Positions 14,752 to 23,148 of a DNA stretch of 35,739 nucleotides are shown here, piece after piece. The notes below the pieces were generated by a model. The model did not search any database, was not told the DNA's origin, and saw nothing but the letters and a program-made list of their open reading frames with translations. The DNA comes from Deltaproteobacteria bacterium (lineage in GTDB: Bacteria; Myxococcota_A; UBA9160; UBA6930), in the NCBI GenBank assembly GCA_029261795.1, contig JAJDAP010000030.1, forward strand, positions 1 through 35,739, written 5' to 3'. Position 1 is the stretch's first letter. Every line of letters begins with the position of its first letter. The position numbers were made by a program, and so were the translations under genes.

Positions 14752-16943
14752 GCGGCCTCACCCGGCGCGAGTTCCTGGGTAGCTCGGCTGCCGCTGCGGC
14801 CGCGGCGGCCGCGACCAGCGGCGGCTTGCTCGTCGGCTGTACTTCGGCACCTGCGGCGGAGTCGTCCGTTCCCGGCGGCGCCGCTCTCGGCCCGTGGATC
14901 CAGATCACGCCCGATGGCCGCGTGCTCGTGTGGGCCGACAAGGTCGAGATGGGCCAGGGCACGATGACAGGCTATGCGACATTGGTCGGCGAAGAGCTCG
15001 ACCTGGATCCCGCGCGCATCGAGATGATTCATCCCGGCGTGGATGCCCGCTTCGGCTTCCAGAACACTGGCGGAAGCGACAGCCTGGCCTCCAGCTGGTT
15101 GCCGCTGCGCGAAAGCGCGGCCAAGGCGCGCGCGCGGCTCGAGGTCGCTGCTGCGAATCGCCTCGGTGTCTCGCGGGACGAGCTCTCGGTGGACGATGGT
15201 CGCGTGGTCCACGCGGGATCCGGACGCAGCTTGGGGTTCGGAGAGCTCGCGAACGAGGCGGCCGCATTGGCCGAGCCTCGCGACGTCGTTCTCAAGTCGC
15301 CGGACCAGTTCCGCTTCATCGGACGGGAAAGGCCTCGCGTCGATGCCGCTCCCAAGGTTCGCGGGGCCGCCAAATACGGACTCGATGTACGTGTCCCGGG
15401 AATGCGGCACGCGGCCATCGTTCGACCTCCGCGTCGCGGCGATCGTGTCGAGCGGTTCGACGCCGCCGCGGTACTCGGGATGCCCGGCGTGACCGACGTG
15501 TTCGAGATCTCGAGCGGTGTCGCGATCGTGGCCACGGGCACCTGGCAGGCGCGGCGCGCCGCCGCGGCGTTGCCGATCACGTTTGCGCGGGGTGAGGGTC
15601 CGCGTCCCGATAGCGTGGAGATCCGTCGCGAACAGGATCGCCTGCTGAGCGAAGAATCCGGTCGGGCTGCGCGGGATGAGGGCGATGTCGAGGACGCACT
15701 CGCTAGTTCCGAGCAGCGTCTCGACGTTCGTTATTTCACGCCGCACCAGGCCCACGCGGCGATGGAACCGCTCAACTGCACGATCATCCCGCAGTCGGAT
15801 CGGGTCGACGTCCACCTGGGAACGCAAGGACCGACCGCGGCACAGGACATCGCCGCGCACATCCTTGGGCGCAGTCGCGAGGATGTGTTCGTGCACACCG
15901 CGTTCCTCGGCGGCGGCTTCGGGCGCCGCGTCTTCCCCGACGTCGTGGTCGAATGCGCCGAGGTCGTCAAACACACCAACGCACCGATCCAACTGGTGTG
16001 GTCCCGCGAAGACGACACCGGCCACGATTTCTACCGGCCGGCGACGGGTCATCGCTTCCGGGCCGGGCTCGCCGCCGATGGCGCCATCACGGCCTGGGAC
16101 CACACGCTGGTCGCGCCGTCGCTGATCCCCTCGATGGGCGAGGATATCGCCGGCGCCTTCGGGCCGGAGTGGATGCGCGGCTTCTTGAATGCAGCCGGCG
16201 GCGGGTTGGCGAAAGTGCTCCCGCGTCTCGTCGGGCCGATCATGGCACTCGAAGGCGCCTCGGATCAGCCCTATGCGGCGGGCAGCGTTCGCGTCGCGAG
16301 CGTTCTCCACGATCCGGGCGTGCGCGTCGGAATCTGGCGCTCCGTGGGCCATTCGAACAACGGCTTCGTCGTCGAGAGCTTCGTCGATGAACTGGCCCAT
16401 GCGGCCGGCGACGACCCGCTCGAGTTCCGTCGGGGGCGCCTCTCGGAGCACCCGCGTCACCTGGCCTGTCTCGCTCTGGTCGAGAACAAGGCCAACTGGG
16501 GAGCGCCCGCGCCCGGCCGCCATCAGGGCGTAGCCGTCTACGAATCGTTCGGGACGGTAGTGGCCCACGTGGCCGAAGTTTCGGTCGCGGGCTCGCGCAT
16601 CCGCGTCGAGCGAGTCACGGCTGCCGTCGATTGTGGACGCGCCGTGAATCCCGACATCGTTCGGGCCCAGATCGAAGGCGGCACCAACTTCGGCCTGACG
16701 GCCGCCCTCAAGAGTGCCGTGACGTTTCGGGACGGCGCCGTGGTCGAGAGCAACTTCCACGACTATGCGATGTTGCGCATGAACGAGGCGCCCGAGATCG
16801 AAGTGCACATCATCGAGAGCGATGCGGCGCCGTCCGGGGTCGGCGAGCCCGGCACGCCCGGCATCGCGGCCGCCGTCGCGAACGCGGTGTTCGCGGCCAC
16901 GGGCAAGCGCCTGCGCGAGCTACCGCTCCGCCTCGACGCCTAG
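14748..16943 (+). CDS. iorB: Molybdopterin-binding large subunit of a molybdenum hydroxylase (IorB type)
   Basis: The 731-residue product begins with a Tat signal ([15 protein letters not shown] ... VGC, possibly lipobox-like), implying export with the folded cofactor. [19 protein letters not shown] is the characteristic start of the mature protein. [13 protein letters not shown] binds the molybdopterin and GVGEPGTPG carries the catalytic glutamate (about E700) that activates water for hydroxylation. The fused large-subunit layout of about 730 residues is that of IorB/aldehyde dehydrogenase periplasmic enzymes. Coupled to iorA by ATGA. No cytochrome subunit follows, so the electron acceptor is not in the window. 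Expected to hydroxylate an N-heterocycle or oxidise an aldehyde. Confidence 0.9.
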   Translation: MSGLTRREFLGSSAAAAAAAAATSGGLLVGCTSAPAAESSVPGGAALGPWIQITPDGRVLVWADKVEMGQGTMTGYATLVGEELDLDPARIEMIHPGVDARFGFQNTGGSDSLASSWLPLRESAAKARARLEVAAANRLGVSRDELSVDDGRVVHAGSGRSLGFGELANEAAALAEPRDVVLKSPDQFRFIGRERPRVDAAPKVRGAAKYGLDVRVPGMRHAAIVRPPRRGDRVERFDAAAVLGMPGVTDVFEISSGVAIVATGTWQARRAAAALPITFARGEGPRPDSVEIRREQDRLLSEESGRAARDEGDVEDALASSEQRLDVRYFTPHQAHAAMEPLNCTIIPQSDRVDVHLGTQGPTAAQDIAAHILGRSREDVFVHTAFLGGGFGRRVFPDVVVECAEVVKHTNAPIQLVWSREDDTGHDFYRPATGHRFRAGLAADGAITAWDHTLVAPSLIPSMGEDIAGAFGPEWMRGFLNAAGGGLAKVLPRLVGPIMALEGASDQPYAAGSVRVASVLHDPGVRVGIWRSVGHSNNGFVVESFVDELAHAAGDDPLEFRRGRLSEHPRHLACLALVENKANWGAPAPGRHQGVAVYESFGTVVAHVAEVSVAGSRIRVERVTAAVDCGRAVNPDIVRAQIEGGTNFGLTAALKSAVTFRDGAVVESNFHDYAMLRMNEAPEIEVHIIESDAAPSGVGEPGTPGIAAAVANAVFAATGKRLRELPLRLDA

Positions 16944-16963
16944 CATCGACTGGCGGTCGGCGG

Positions 16964-17665
16964 CTACCAGGTCTCCCCGAAAGGCCGGATGTCGGCTTCG
17001 AAGGTCCAGGCGCTGCGCGGCTGATGCGCCAGGGTCCACACCATTTCGGCGAGATCGTCCGGCATCGCGAAGTAGTCGTCCGGTGCGTCAGGCCAGCGCT
17101 CACGCGTCCACGGGACGCTGATCACCGCGTCGATCACCAGGTAACAGACGTGGATCCCCTTCGGGCCGAGCCCGCGGGCCATGCTCTCGGCGAGGATTCG
17201 TTGGGCAGCCTTGGTCGGGGCAAAGCCCGCGTAGTTGGCCTTTCCGCGACGCGCGCTGGTGTTGCCGGTAACCACGATCGCCCCGGCGCCACTTTCGAGC
17301 ATGTCCGCTGCCGCCTGCTGGCCGGTATGCAGGAGCCCCATCGTGTTGATGTGGAAGTTCCGTTCGAGCACGTCGGGATCCAGCTCCATGAACTCGGAGA
17401 ATGCGCCCATCGCGGCGTTGTAGACCAGCACATCGACCGGGCCGAGCCGCTCGCGGATCTCGGAGAAGGCGGCCGCCACGTTGTCGCGATCCGTGATGTC
17501 GCAACGGATCCCCGTCGTCCCCGGAATCTCCTTCTCCCACTCGGCCAGGCGCTCGGCCCGACGCGCGAGCATCCCCACCCGGTAGCCCTCGCGCGCGAAG
17601 CGCCGCACGCAGGCGAGCCCGGTTCCCGGGCCCACGCCGGCCACCACGCATACCTTGTCGCTCAC
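16964..17665 (-). CDS. SDR-family oxidoreductase with Phe in place of catalytic Tyr
   Basis: The 233-residue product starts at GTG 17665 with GGAG upstream, overlapping the LLM stop by 4 bp. VVAGVGPGTGLACVRRFAREGY is an atypical Rossmann loop (GPGTG), YNAAM replaces NNAG, and GNTSARRG has the Ser. The YxxxK motif is changed: GFAPTKAAQRILAESMARGLG has Phe where Tyr is expected, with Lys kept. I recall this GPGxG/FxxxK form as a recognisable SDR subgroup, so it is probably a normal member rather than a decayed gene, but its chemistry may differ from alcohol oxidation. It is the last gene of the HxlR-linked operon. Confidence 0.85.
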   Translation of the reverse strand: MSDKVCVVAGVGPGTGLACVRRFAREGYRVGMLARRAERLAEWEKEIPGTTGIRCDITDRDNVAAAFSEIRERLGPVDVLVYNAAMGAFSEFMELDPDVLERNFHINTMGLLHTGQQAAADMLESGAGAIVVTGNTSARRGKANYAGFAPTKAAQRILAESMARGLGPKGIHVCYLVIDAVISVPWTRERWPDAPDDYFAMPDDLAEMVWTLAHQPRSAWTFEADIRPFGETW

Positions 17666-18711
17666 GGGCTCGTCTCCTGACGGATGATCTCGATGGCACG
17701 GCCGAGGGTGTCGAGGCGTTGCGAAGCGTCGCCGCCGGCCGGGTCGACACGCAGCACGTTGATGCCGGCGTCGCGGTACTTGCGGATTCGCCCGCGCACG
17801 TGCGCTTCGTCCCCGAAGATCGTCGTCTGCTGGATCATCTCGTCCGGCACGGCCTTGGCGGCTTCTTCGCGCTTGCCATCGACCCAGAGCTTCTGCACGC
17901 GGACAGCATCTTCCTCGAAGCCCGCGCGCTTGAAGGCGTCGTTGTAGAAGTTCGTGGTGGGCGATCCCATCGCGCCCAACGTGAACGCCATCGCCGGTTT
18001 CGAGGCCTGGATGAGTCGCTCCGGGTCATCGGTGAACGCCAACGCCGCGCCCGCGACCAGTGTCAGATCCTTCCGGCTGCGGCCCGCCCTGGCGAGTCCC
18101 CGGTCCAGGTGTTCGAGATGCGCCTCCGGGCACTCGGGCGTGAAGGACGTGCCCAGCCAGCCATCGGCCAGCTCGCCGGTCAGCTCGTTGCCCCGGGGCG
18201 TCAGCGTTGCCAGATAGATCGGGACGTGAGCCGGGGGCTGCGAGAGGCGAAGCGCCTTCCCTTGACCACCGGGTCGCGGCAGCACGTAGTGCTCGCCCTG
18301 GTATTCGAGCTTCTCGCCCCGGCACGCCATGCGCACGATCTCGATCACTTCCCGCATGCGCGTCATGGGCTTGCGGAACGCCTGCCCCTGGAGTCCTTCG
18401 ACCACCTGCGGCCCACTCGCGCCCAGCCCCAATATGAAGCGATCGCCCGAGATCGCCGCCATGCTGAGCGCGGTCATCGCCGTCATCGACGGGGTTCGCG
18501 CACTGATCTGCATGATGCCGGTGATGAGTTCCATCCGTTCGGTTCGCGCGGCCAGGTAGGCCAGCGTCGAGACGGCATCGAGCCCCCAGGCCTCGGCGGT
18601 TCCGACCTGGTCGACGCCGAGTTTCTCGGCCTCGACCACATAGGAGACGAGGTTCTCGAAATCGCGCCGGGTTCCCGAGGCGGCGCCTCCTGCCGCGATG
18701 GCGGTCCTCAC
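17662..18711 (-). CDS. LLM-class (F420/FMN-dependent) oxidoreductase
   Basis: Starting at GTG 18711, which overlaps the molybdopterin enzyme stop by 4 bp, the product has 349 residues. It shows the luciferase-like TIM barrel: NLVSYVVEAEKLGVDQVGTAEAWGLDA at the N-terminus, RTERMELITGIMQISARTPSMTAMTALSM, and GDRFILGLGASGPQVVEG. The QISARTP segment and glycine-rich substrate loop fit the F420-dependent subgroup more than flavin monooxygenases, but cofactor choice is inference. VPIYLATLTPRGNELTGELADGW is also typical. The role would be hydride transfer to or from the operon's substrate. Confidence 0.87.
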   Translation of the reverse strand: MRTAIAAGGAASGTRRDFENLVSYVVEAEKLGVDQVGTAEAWGLDAVSTLAYLAARTERMELITGIMQISARTPSMTAMTALSMAAISGDRFILGLGASGPQVVEGLQGQAFRKPMTRMREVIEIVRMACRGEKLEYQGEHYVLPRPGGQGKALRLSQPPAHVPIYLATLTPRGNELTGELADGWLGTSFTPECPEAHLEHLDRGLARAGRSRKDLTLVAGAALAFTDDPERLIQASKPAMAFTLGAMGSPTTNFYNDAFKRAGFEEDAVRVQKLWVDGKREEAAKAVPDEMIQQTTIFGDEAHVRGRIRKYRDAGINVLRVDPAGGDASQRLDTLGRAIEIIRQETSP

Positions 18712-21056
18712 GATGCCACCCGCTCGACCGCGCAGAGGGTGTACTTGTGGTGGGGACAGCCGCTGATCGGATCGCGATCGCGGGCGTCGGACAGCTCGTT
18801 CGGATTGGCCCCCTGGACCACGAGTTTCCCGCTCGCGTCGGGATAGGCCATCCCGAAGCCGTTCGGCATCCACACGTGGCCCTCGCGGAGTTTGCTGTCG
18901 ACCGCCGCGGGCAGCTCGATCTGGCCGCGTTTGGTGCGGATTCGAAGCGGGTCGCCGGAGCTGACGCCTAACGTGTCGGCGTCGGACTCCGACAGATGCA
19001 GCGCGCAGTGCGGCCCCCGCCCCTTTCGCCATTTCGGGTCGCGCTGGATCGTGTTCGCGTTCCACTGCGTGCGCAATCCACTCGCGAGAACGAACGGATA
19101 GTCGGGATCCGTTGGCAGATCGTTCTCGATGGCGCGCGCGATCTCGCTCAGCATCTCCTCCGGTGCCAGGCGTGCTCGTTTGTCCTCGTAGCCGACGTTC
19201 GTGTCGAAGTTCTCTGTCACGGGCCGGGTGCGCGCGATCTCGAGACCTTCCGGGTGATCGAGAATCCGTTGGAAGAGTTCCATGCCGAGTGCGAAGGAAT
19301 CGGCTTCCTGCCACTCGTCGCCGAGCGTTCGCAGCACCGACTCGCGCCGGGCAAAGGCGTTCTGCAGTGCCAGCACCCAGATGGCCACAAGGGAAGGCGC
19401 CGGCAGTTGTTGGCCGATCGTGCGGTAGCCCCAGAAGAGAATCTCCGCACGGTTCGTTGCCAGTTCCTGGACCTTGGCGAAGATCGCGGCAGCACCGGGC
19501 CCGGTCGTCGCGCTCGGCGCGAGGGCGTGAAGCTCCTCGGGAACCGGCCCGACCAGGCCCATCGCCTCGGCCAGGCGCACGTAGATCTCGGGCTCCGGCA
19601 GGCCCTCCTCGAGGGCCGGGATCACCGGGGGGCGGAGCTGAAGGTGGATCTCGGGTTGCTTCTTCGGGAAGCCCGCGATCTCCCATTTCTCGTAACCCAC
19701 CGGGGTCGGCAGCACGTAGTCGGCGAGTTCGGCGGTCTCGGTCATGGCGGGATCAATCACCACGAGCAGCTCGAGTTTCTCCCGTGCCGCCCGGAAGGCG
19801 TTCGCGTCCGAGTAGGAGAGCACCGGATTCGCCGCTTCGACGATCAGGGCGCGCAAGGCCTCGGGGTGGTCGACTTCGATCTCCTCGGGGATCAAGTTCG
19901 GCGACCACATCGGGAAGCCCCCGATTGCCCGGATCCCGCGGATGTCGGCGGCCCGCGTTCGCTCGGTGTCGGCCCAACGGTTGGCGTGCCATTCCGGCGG
20001 CGAATGGGTTTCGACGAAGATATTGCCGCCGGGCTGCGCGGCGTTTCCGGTGAGCGCAGAGATGACCCGAATCAGATACGAGATCAGCGTCGAGAAGGGC
20101 AGCTGCTCGACGGCCAGGTCGTACATGATGGCGGCGGAGTCGGCACGCGCGATCGCGCTCGCGGCATCCTGGAGCCGTTCCAGCGTGATTCCGGAGCGCC
20201 TGGCCATTTCGGCCACGTCCACTTCGGCGAGCGATTTCTGGAGTACCTCGAAATCGCGCGTGTGGTTCTGGATGAACTCGGCGTTGGCAAGTCCTTCCGT
20301 CGAAGCGATCGAGGCCGCGATGCCCAGCAACAGGTAGGCGTCACTTCCCGGTTTCGTCTGGAGGTGATGGTCTGCCTGCCGGGTGGTCTCGGTTTCGCGC
20401 GGGTCGACGACCCAGAGTGCCTGGTTCGGGTTCTCCGAGAGCCGTTTGAAGGTGTCGTTGGCGGCATGGCCGCGGTTCGAGACGCGCGGATTCGTTCCCA
20501 TCGCGAAGAGCAGGCTCGTGTTCTCGATGTCCGGATGGAACCAGGATTGTGGCGGCGCGTCGAAGACCCACTGGTCGATCAGGAAGTGCTGGGTCTTTTC
20601 CTGGGCGAGGGCGTTGAACCACCAGGGAGAACCCAAAGCGTCGAGGAACGTCAACGCATAGTTGCCGTCCATGTGGTTGCCCTGGCCGCCGACGCCGGCG
20701 AGCCCGACACTTCGCGGCGAGTGCTCGGCGACGATGCTGCCGAGCTTCTCGGCGATCTCGCGAATTGCCGTATCCCAATCGATACACTCGAAGCCGCCGC
20801 CCGGCTTGCGACGCAACGGGAAGCGGGTGCGTTGCTCGTGATGCGCATAACGTCCGATGCTGAAGCCCTTGTTGCACACGTAGCCGTCGGTGATCGGATT
20901 GCTCGCGTCGGCACGCACCTTCGAGATCTTCCCATCCGCTACGTCGACGCGCAGGCCGCAGTTGTGGCTGCACAGGACGCAGACCGTCGGGAGGTCCTTG
21001 GCCTCGAGCGGAATCGGCGTCTTCGAGATGGAAGTATCGACATTTATCGAGCTCAT
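18708..21056 (-). CDS. Molybdopterin-dependent oxidoreductase (formate dehydrogenase/DMSO reductase superfamily)
   Basis: The 782-residue product has an N-terminal [4Fe-4S] site C26-x2-C29-x3-C33-x27-C61 (VCVLCSHNCGL ... YVCNKG), then the bis-MGD domains: SVGLAGVGGQGNHMDG, LFAMGTNPRVSNRGHA, WVVDPRETETTRQADHHLQTKPGSDAYLLLG, GNAAQPGGNIF and the C-terminal cofactor-capping domain with HVWMPNGFGMAYP. No signal peptide, so cytosolic. No clear Cys/SeCys molybdenum ligand is apparent, so the fifth ligand is undetermined. ATG 21056 follows GAGGAG and overlaps the DsbA-like stop. No electron-transfer subunit is encoded nearby; the LLM protein and SDR are its operon partners. Confidence 0.9.
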   Translation of the reverse strand: MSSINVDTSISKTPIPLEAKDLPTVCVLCSHNCGLRVDVADGKISKVRADASNPITDGYVCNKGFSIGRYAHHEQRTRFPLRRKPGGGFECIDWDTAIREIAEKLGSIVAEHSPRSVGLAGVGGQGNHMDGNYALTFLDALGSPWWFNALAQEKTQHFLIDQWVFDAPPQSWFHPDIENTSLLFAMGTNPRVSNRGHAANDTFKRLSENPNQALWVVDPRETETTRQADHHLQTKPGSDAYLLLGIAASIASTEGLANAEFIQNHTRDFEVLQKSLAEVDVAEMARRSGITLERLQDAASAIARADSAAIMYDLAVEQLPFSTLISYLIRVISALTGNAAQPGGNIFVETHSPPEWHANRWADTERTRAADIRGIRAIGGFPMWSPNLIPEEIEVDHPEALRALIVEAANPVLSYSDANAFRAAREKLELLVVIDPAMTETAELADYVLPTPVGYEKWEIAGFPKKQPEIHLQLRPPVIPALEEGLPEPEIYVRLAEAMGLVGPVPEELHALAPSATTGPGAAAIFAKVQELATNRAEILFWGYRTIGQQLPAPSLVAIWVLALQNAFARRESVLRTLGDEWQEADSFALGMELFQRILDHPEGLEIARTRPVTENFDTNVGYEDKRARLAPEEMLSEIARAIENDLPTDPDYPFVLASGLRTQWNANTIQRDPKWRKGRGPHCALHLSESDADTLGVSSGDPLRIRTKRGQIELPAAVDSKLREGHVWMPNGFGMAYPDASGKLVVQGANPNELSDARDRDPISGCPHHKYTLCAVERVAS

Positions 21057-21652
21057 GCATTCTCCTCGAGGGCTTCTTCCAGGAAGGTCAGGTGGTCGGC
21101 GCCGAAGAACATCTCGTCGCCGAGGAAACAGGTGGGCGCGCCGAAGGCGCCGCGGGAAACGGCTTCTTCCGTGTTGGCGCGCAGTTCGGCCTTCACCTCG
21201 TCCTTGGCCGCGCGCTCGAGAAGCTGGGTCGCTTCGAGCCCGCCGGCTTCGAGGACCGACCGGATCACTTCGGGATCACCCAGGTCTTCCCCATCCACCC
21301 AGAAGGCCGGGTACACCGTCCGGTGGAACGCGTCGAAGACCCCTTCCTTCTGGGCTGCGACGGCTAGCCGCATCAGCGGCAGGGTGTTGATCGGGAAGTG
21401 GGGGTTGCTGGCGAAGGGTACGTCGTAGCGGGCCACCCAGCGGCGCATGGTGGCGCCCCCGTAGGCGCGTTTGGCGTCGATGCTCTCCATTGCGGGCGAT
21501 TGATTCCCCGTGGCCTTGAATACGCCTCCGAGCAGGAAGGGTCGGGGTACCAGGGCGGCGGCGTGCCGGGTCGCCAGGGCCGGGAGCCGGGTATCGGCCA
21601 GGTACGAATACGGGCTGCCGTAGTCGAAGAAGAACTCGATCCGACGGGTCAT
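21053..21652 (-). CDS. DsbA-superfamily protein, 2-hydroxychromene-2-carboxylate isomerase-like
   Basis: The 199-residue product begins RRIEFFFDYGSPYSYLADTRLP, in which the thioredoxin CxxC is replaced by GSPYSY, as in HCCA isomerase and kappa-class GST proteins that use glutathione. PHFPINTLPLMRLAVAAQKEG, FHRTVYPAFW, and GAFGAPTCFLGDEMFFGADHLTFLEEAL (split motif of the thioredoxin fold C-terminus, cis-Pro loop) complete the domain. It would isomerise an aromatic catabolic intermediate or act as a GST. It is first gene of the operon, transcribed away from HxlR. The start lacks a good ribosome site; ATG 21652 is the only one giving the complete first strand. Confidence 0.87.
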   Translation of the reverse strand: MTRRIEFFFDYGSPYSYLADTRLPALATRHAAALVPRPFLLGGVFKATGNQSPAMESIDAKRAYGGATMRRWVARYDVPFASNPHFPINTLPLMRLAVAAQKEGVFDAFHRTVYPAFWVDGEDLGDPEVIRSVLEAGGLEATQLLERAAKDEVKAELRANTEEAVSRGAFGAPTCFLGDEMFFGADHLTFLEEALEENA

Positions 21653-21683
21653 GGAGGGGCTGGCTCTCGAGGGGCGCGATGTG

Positions 21684-21723
21684 AGTTGCGAAATGAAACC
21701 ATCTCTGGTTTCCTTTTGCAACC
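21684..21723. promoter_or_regulatory. Tandem palindromic operator between HxlR gene and the four-gene operon
   Basis: Two 17-bp sites of form GGTTNC-N5-GNAACC lie side by side: AGTTGCGAAATGAAACC (21684-21700) and GGTTTCCTTTTGCAACC (21707-21723). They are mirror images, giving the perfect inner repeat GAAACCATCTCTGGTTTC (21695-21712) and outer GTTGC/GCAAC arms. The right site ends at the ATG of the HxlR gene. Promoter-like boxes overlap them in both directions: TTGCAA-N17-TTTCAT leftward and TTGCGA-N17-TTTCCT rightward. HxlR-family dimers bind such palindromes; repression of both units is the inference. Confidence 0.7.
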
Positions 21724-22197
21724 ATGAAATGGTCCGAAATCGACGGTCAGACCTGCTCGATCGCCCGCGCCTTGTCCGAGGTCGGCGATCGCTGGACGAT
21801 GCTCCTGCTCCGCGAAGCCTTCCTGCGCACGCGCCGCTTCGGCGATTTCGTCGAGCGAACCGGCGCCGCACGAAATCTGGTGGCCGACCGCCTCCAGAAA
21901 CTCGTCGATGCCGAGATCCTCGAACGGCGCGCCTATCAGCAGAACCCGGAGCGCCACGAGTATCGGTTGACCGAGAAGGGCCGCGACCTCTACCCGGTGA
22001 TGATGTCCCTGGTCCGCTGGGGGGATCGCTGGCACGACGATGGAAGCGGGCGCCCGGTCGAACACATCCACCGCGGCTGCGGGCACGTGATGCACGCGGA
22101 ACCGGTCTGCAGCGAGTGCGGCGAATCCCTCGACCCGCATGAGGTCGAAGTTCGCGCGGGCCCGGGGATGGACCCGACGAGTTTCGCGCGGCGCTAG
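21724..22197 (+). CDS. HxlR-family transcriptional regulator
   Basis: The 157-residue product carries the HxlR winged helix: CSIARALSEVGDRWTMLLLREAFLRTRRFGDFVERTGAARNLVADRLQKLVDAEILERRAY (motif spread over residues 11-70), with Cys11 in the position of redox- or electrophile-sensing cysteines in some members. A C-terminal extension has CGHVMHAEPVCSECGESL, a zinc-ribbon-like Cys/His pattern. It diverges from the DsbA-like operon and has two palindromic sites directly upstream, so it probably represses itself and that operon, released by a substrate or reactive intermediate. Confidence 0.9.
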   Translation: MKWSEIDGQTCSIARALSEVGDRWTMLLLREAFLRTRRFGDFVERTGAARNLVADRLQKLVDAEILERRAYQQNPERHEYRLTEKGRDLYPVMMSLVRWGDRWHDDGSGRPVEHIHRGCGHVMHAEPVCSECGESLDPHEVEVRAGPGMDPTSFARR

Positions 22198-22211
22198 CCC
22201 AATCGGGAGTC

Positions 22212-22228
22212 CCCCGGCTCTACCGGGG
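22212..22228 (+). terminator. GC-rich stem-loop after HxlR gene
   Basis: CCCCGG/CCGGGG form a perfect 6-bp stem with a 5-nt loop 15 bp after the stop codon. No T-run follows, so it is a candidate terminator only. Confidence 0.35.
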
Positions 22229-22350
22229 TGGCAGGAACAGTTTAACGAGTCCGGGAGTCGCGAACGCTGCTCGGGCCCATCGGCCTGCTGCTCTACGCCC
22301 TGATCCGAGTCGGGCTTCGCCGCAGCCTCGAGTTCCAGTCCAGCGGAGCA

Positions 22351-22836
22351 TTAGTCGAGAACGGACGCGAGCTCTGCGCGGTACGCCTCCATCCGCTCGG
22401 CCCAACGATCGGAGCCCTGCTCGATCTTGCCCCCGTCCAGGTAGGTGTCCAGGTCTTCGAGCCAGGCATGCCAGCCCGAAACGATGCCGGCCTCGTCATC
22501 GACCTGGCCCGGGCTTTGACAGTGATGCACGAACTCGAAGCGACAGCCATTGCCATCGGCCTCGAGCATCCACTCGACCACACTGGTGCCCCAGACATAT
22601 GCGATGGATCGCTCGGTTTCGAAGCGCACGATCACGCCGTCGAGCTGTCCCTTGCCGTCGGGGAACTCGACGTAGTAGTCGCCGCCCACACGAAGGTCGA
22701 TCTTCGCCGGGAGCTCCATCCAGCCCGAAACCTGGTCGGGCTCCGTGATCGCGCGCCACAGCCGTGCGACCGAGTGCTTGCTCGTCCGCTTGAAGCGCAT
22801 CGTGTAGCAGCGTTCGATTTCGCCCAGGTCGCTCAT
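22351..22836 (-). CDS. SRPBCC/AHSA1-domain protein
   Basis: The 161-residue product has the START-like/AHSA1 fold: RFKRTSKHSVARLWRAITEPDQVSGWM, KIDLRVGGDYYVEFP, GVIVRFETERSIAYVWG, then GCRFEFVHHCQSPGQVDDEAGIVSGWHAWLEDLDTYLDG, with the W-x-x-x-L-D-x-L C-terminal helix. Such proteins bind hydrophobic ligands; genes for them very commonly sit beside ArsR regulators, as here. AGGAGG precedes ATG 22836, which overlaps the ArsR stop by 4 bp. The ligand is unknown. Confidence 0.9.
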   Translation of the reverse strand: MSDLGEIERCYTMRFKRTSKHSVARLWRAITEPDQVSGWMELPAKIDLRVGGDYYVEFPDGKGQLDGVIVRFETERSIAYVWGTSVVEWMLEADGNGCRFEFVHHCQSPGQVDDEAGIVSGWHAWLEDLDTYLDGGKIEQGSDRWAERMEAYRAELASVLD

Positions 22837-23141
22837 TCCGAATCCTCCTGGTCCATGTGGCGTTCGAGCGCGTCGAGCTTGCTGGCCCAGAAGCGCCGGT
22901 AGCGGTCGAGCCAGCGGTCGATCTCGCGCAGCGGCGCGACGTCGAGCTGGTACTCGCGGCTGCGGCCGCGGGCTTCCACGCGGACCAGCCCGGCCTCGCG
23001 CAGCACACGCAGGTGGCGCGAGATCGAGGGTTGGCTGATCGAGAACAGCTCGACGATCTCGTTCACGGTGCGCGGCCCCTGGGCCAACGCATCCACGATT
23101 CCAGCCCGGGTGGGGTCCGCCAGCGCTCCGAAGGCCTGCAT
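22833..23141 (-). CDS. ArsR-family transcriptional regulator
   Basis: The 102-residue product is a winged-helix ArsR/SmtB protein: FGALADPTRAGIVDALAQGPRTVNEIVELFSISQPSISRHLRVLREAGLV spans helix 1 to the recognition helix. The metal-binding CxC of metal-sensing members is absent, consistent with the AHSA1-linked subgroup that senses unknown signals. ATG 23141 stands 7 nt after a TATATA -10 box with no ribosome site, so the transcript may be leaderless. An inverted repeat lies in the promoter, suggesting autoregulation. Confidence 0.92.
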   Translation of the reverse strand: MQAFGALADPTRAGIVDALAQGPRTVNEIVELFSISQPSISRHLRVLREAGLVRVEARGRSREYQLDVAPLREIDRWLDRYRRFWASKLDALERHMDQEDSE

Positions 23142-23148
23142 GATTTTT

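Noticed and set aside
14682..16808. 708-codon frame antisense to the molybdenum hydroxylase large subunit
   Set aside because: The plus-strand frame has unmistakable family motifs; the antisense product has no recognisable domain.
18996..21428. 810-codon plus-strand frame across the molybdopterin oxidoreductase
   Set aside because: Shadow of the minus-strand gene, which has the 4Fe-4S and cofactor motifs in a complete frame.
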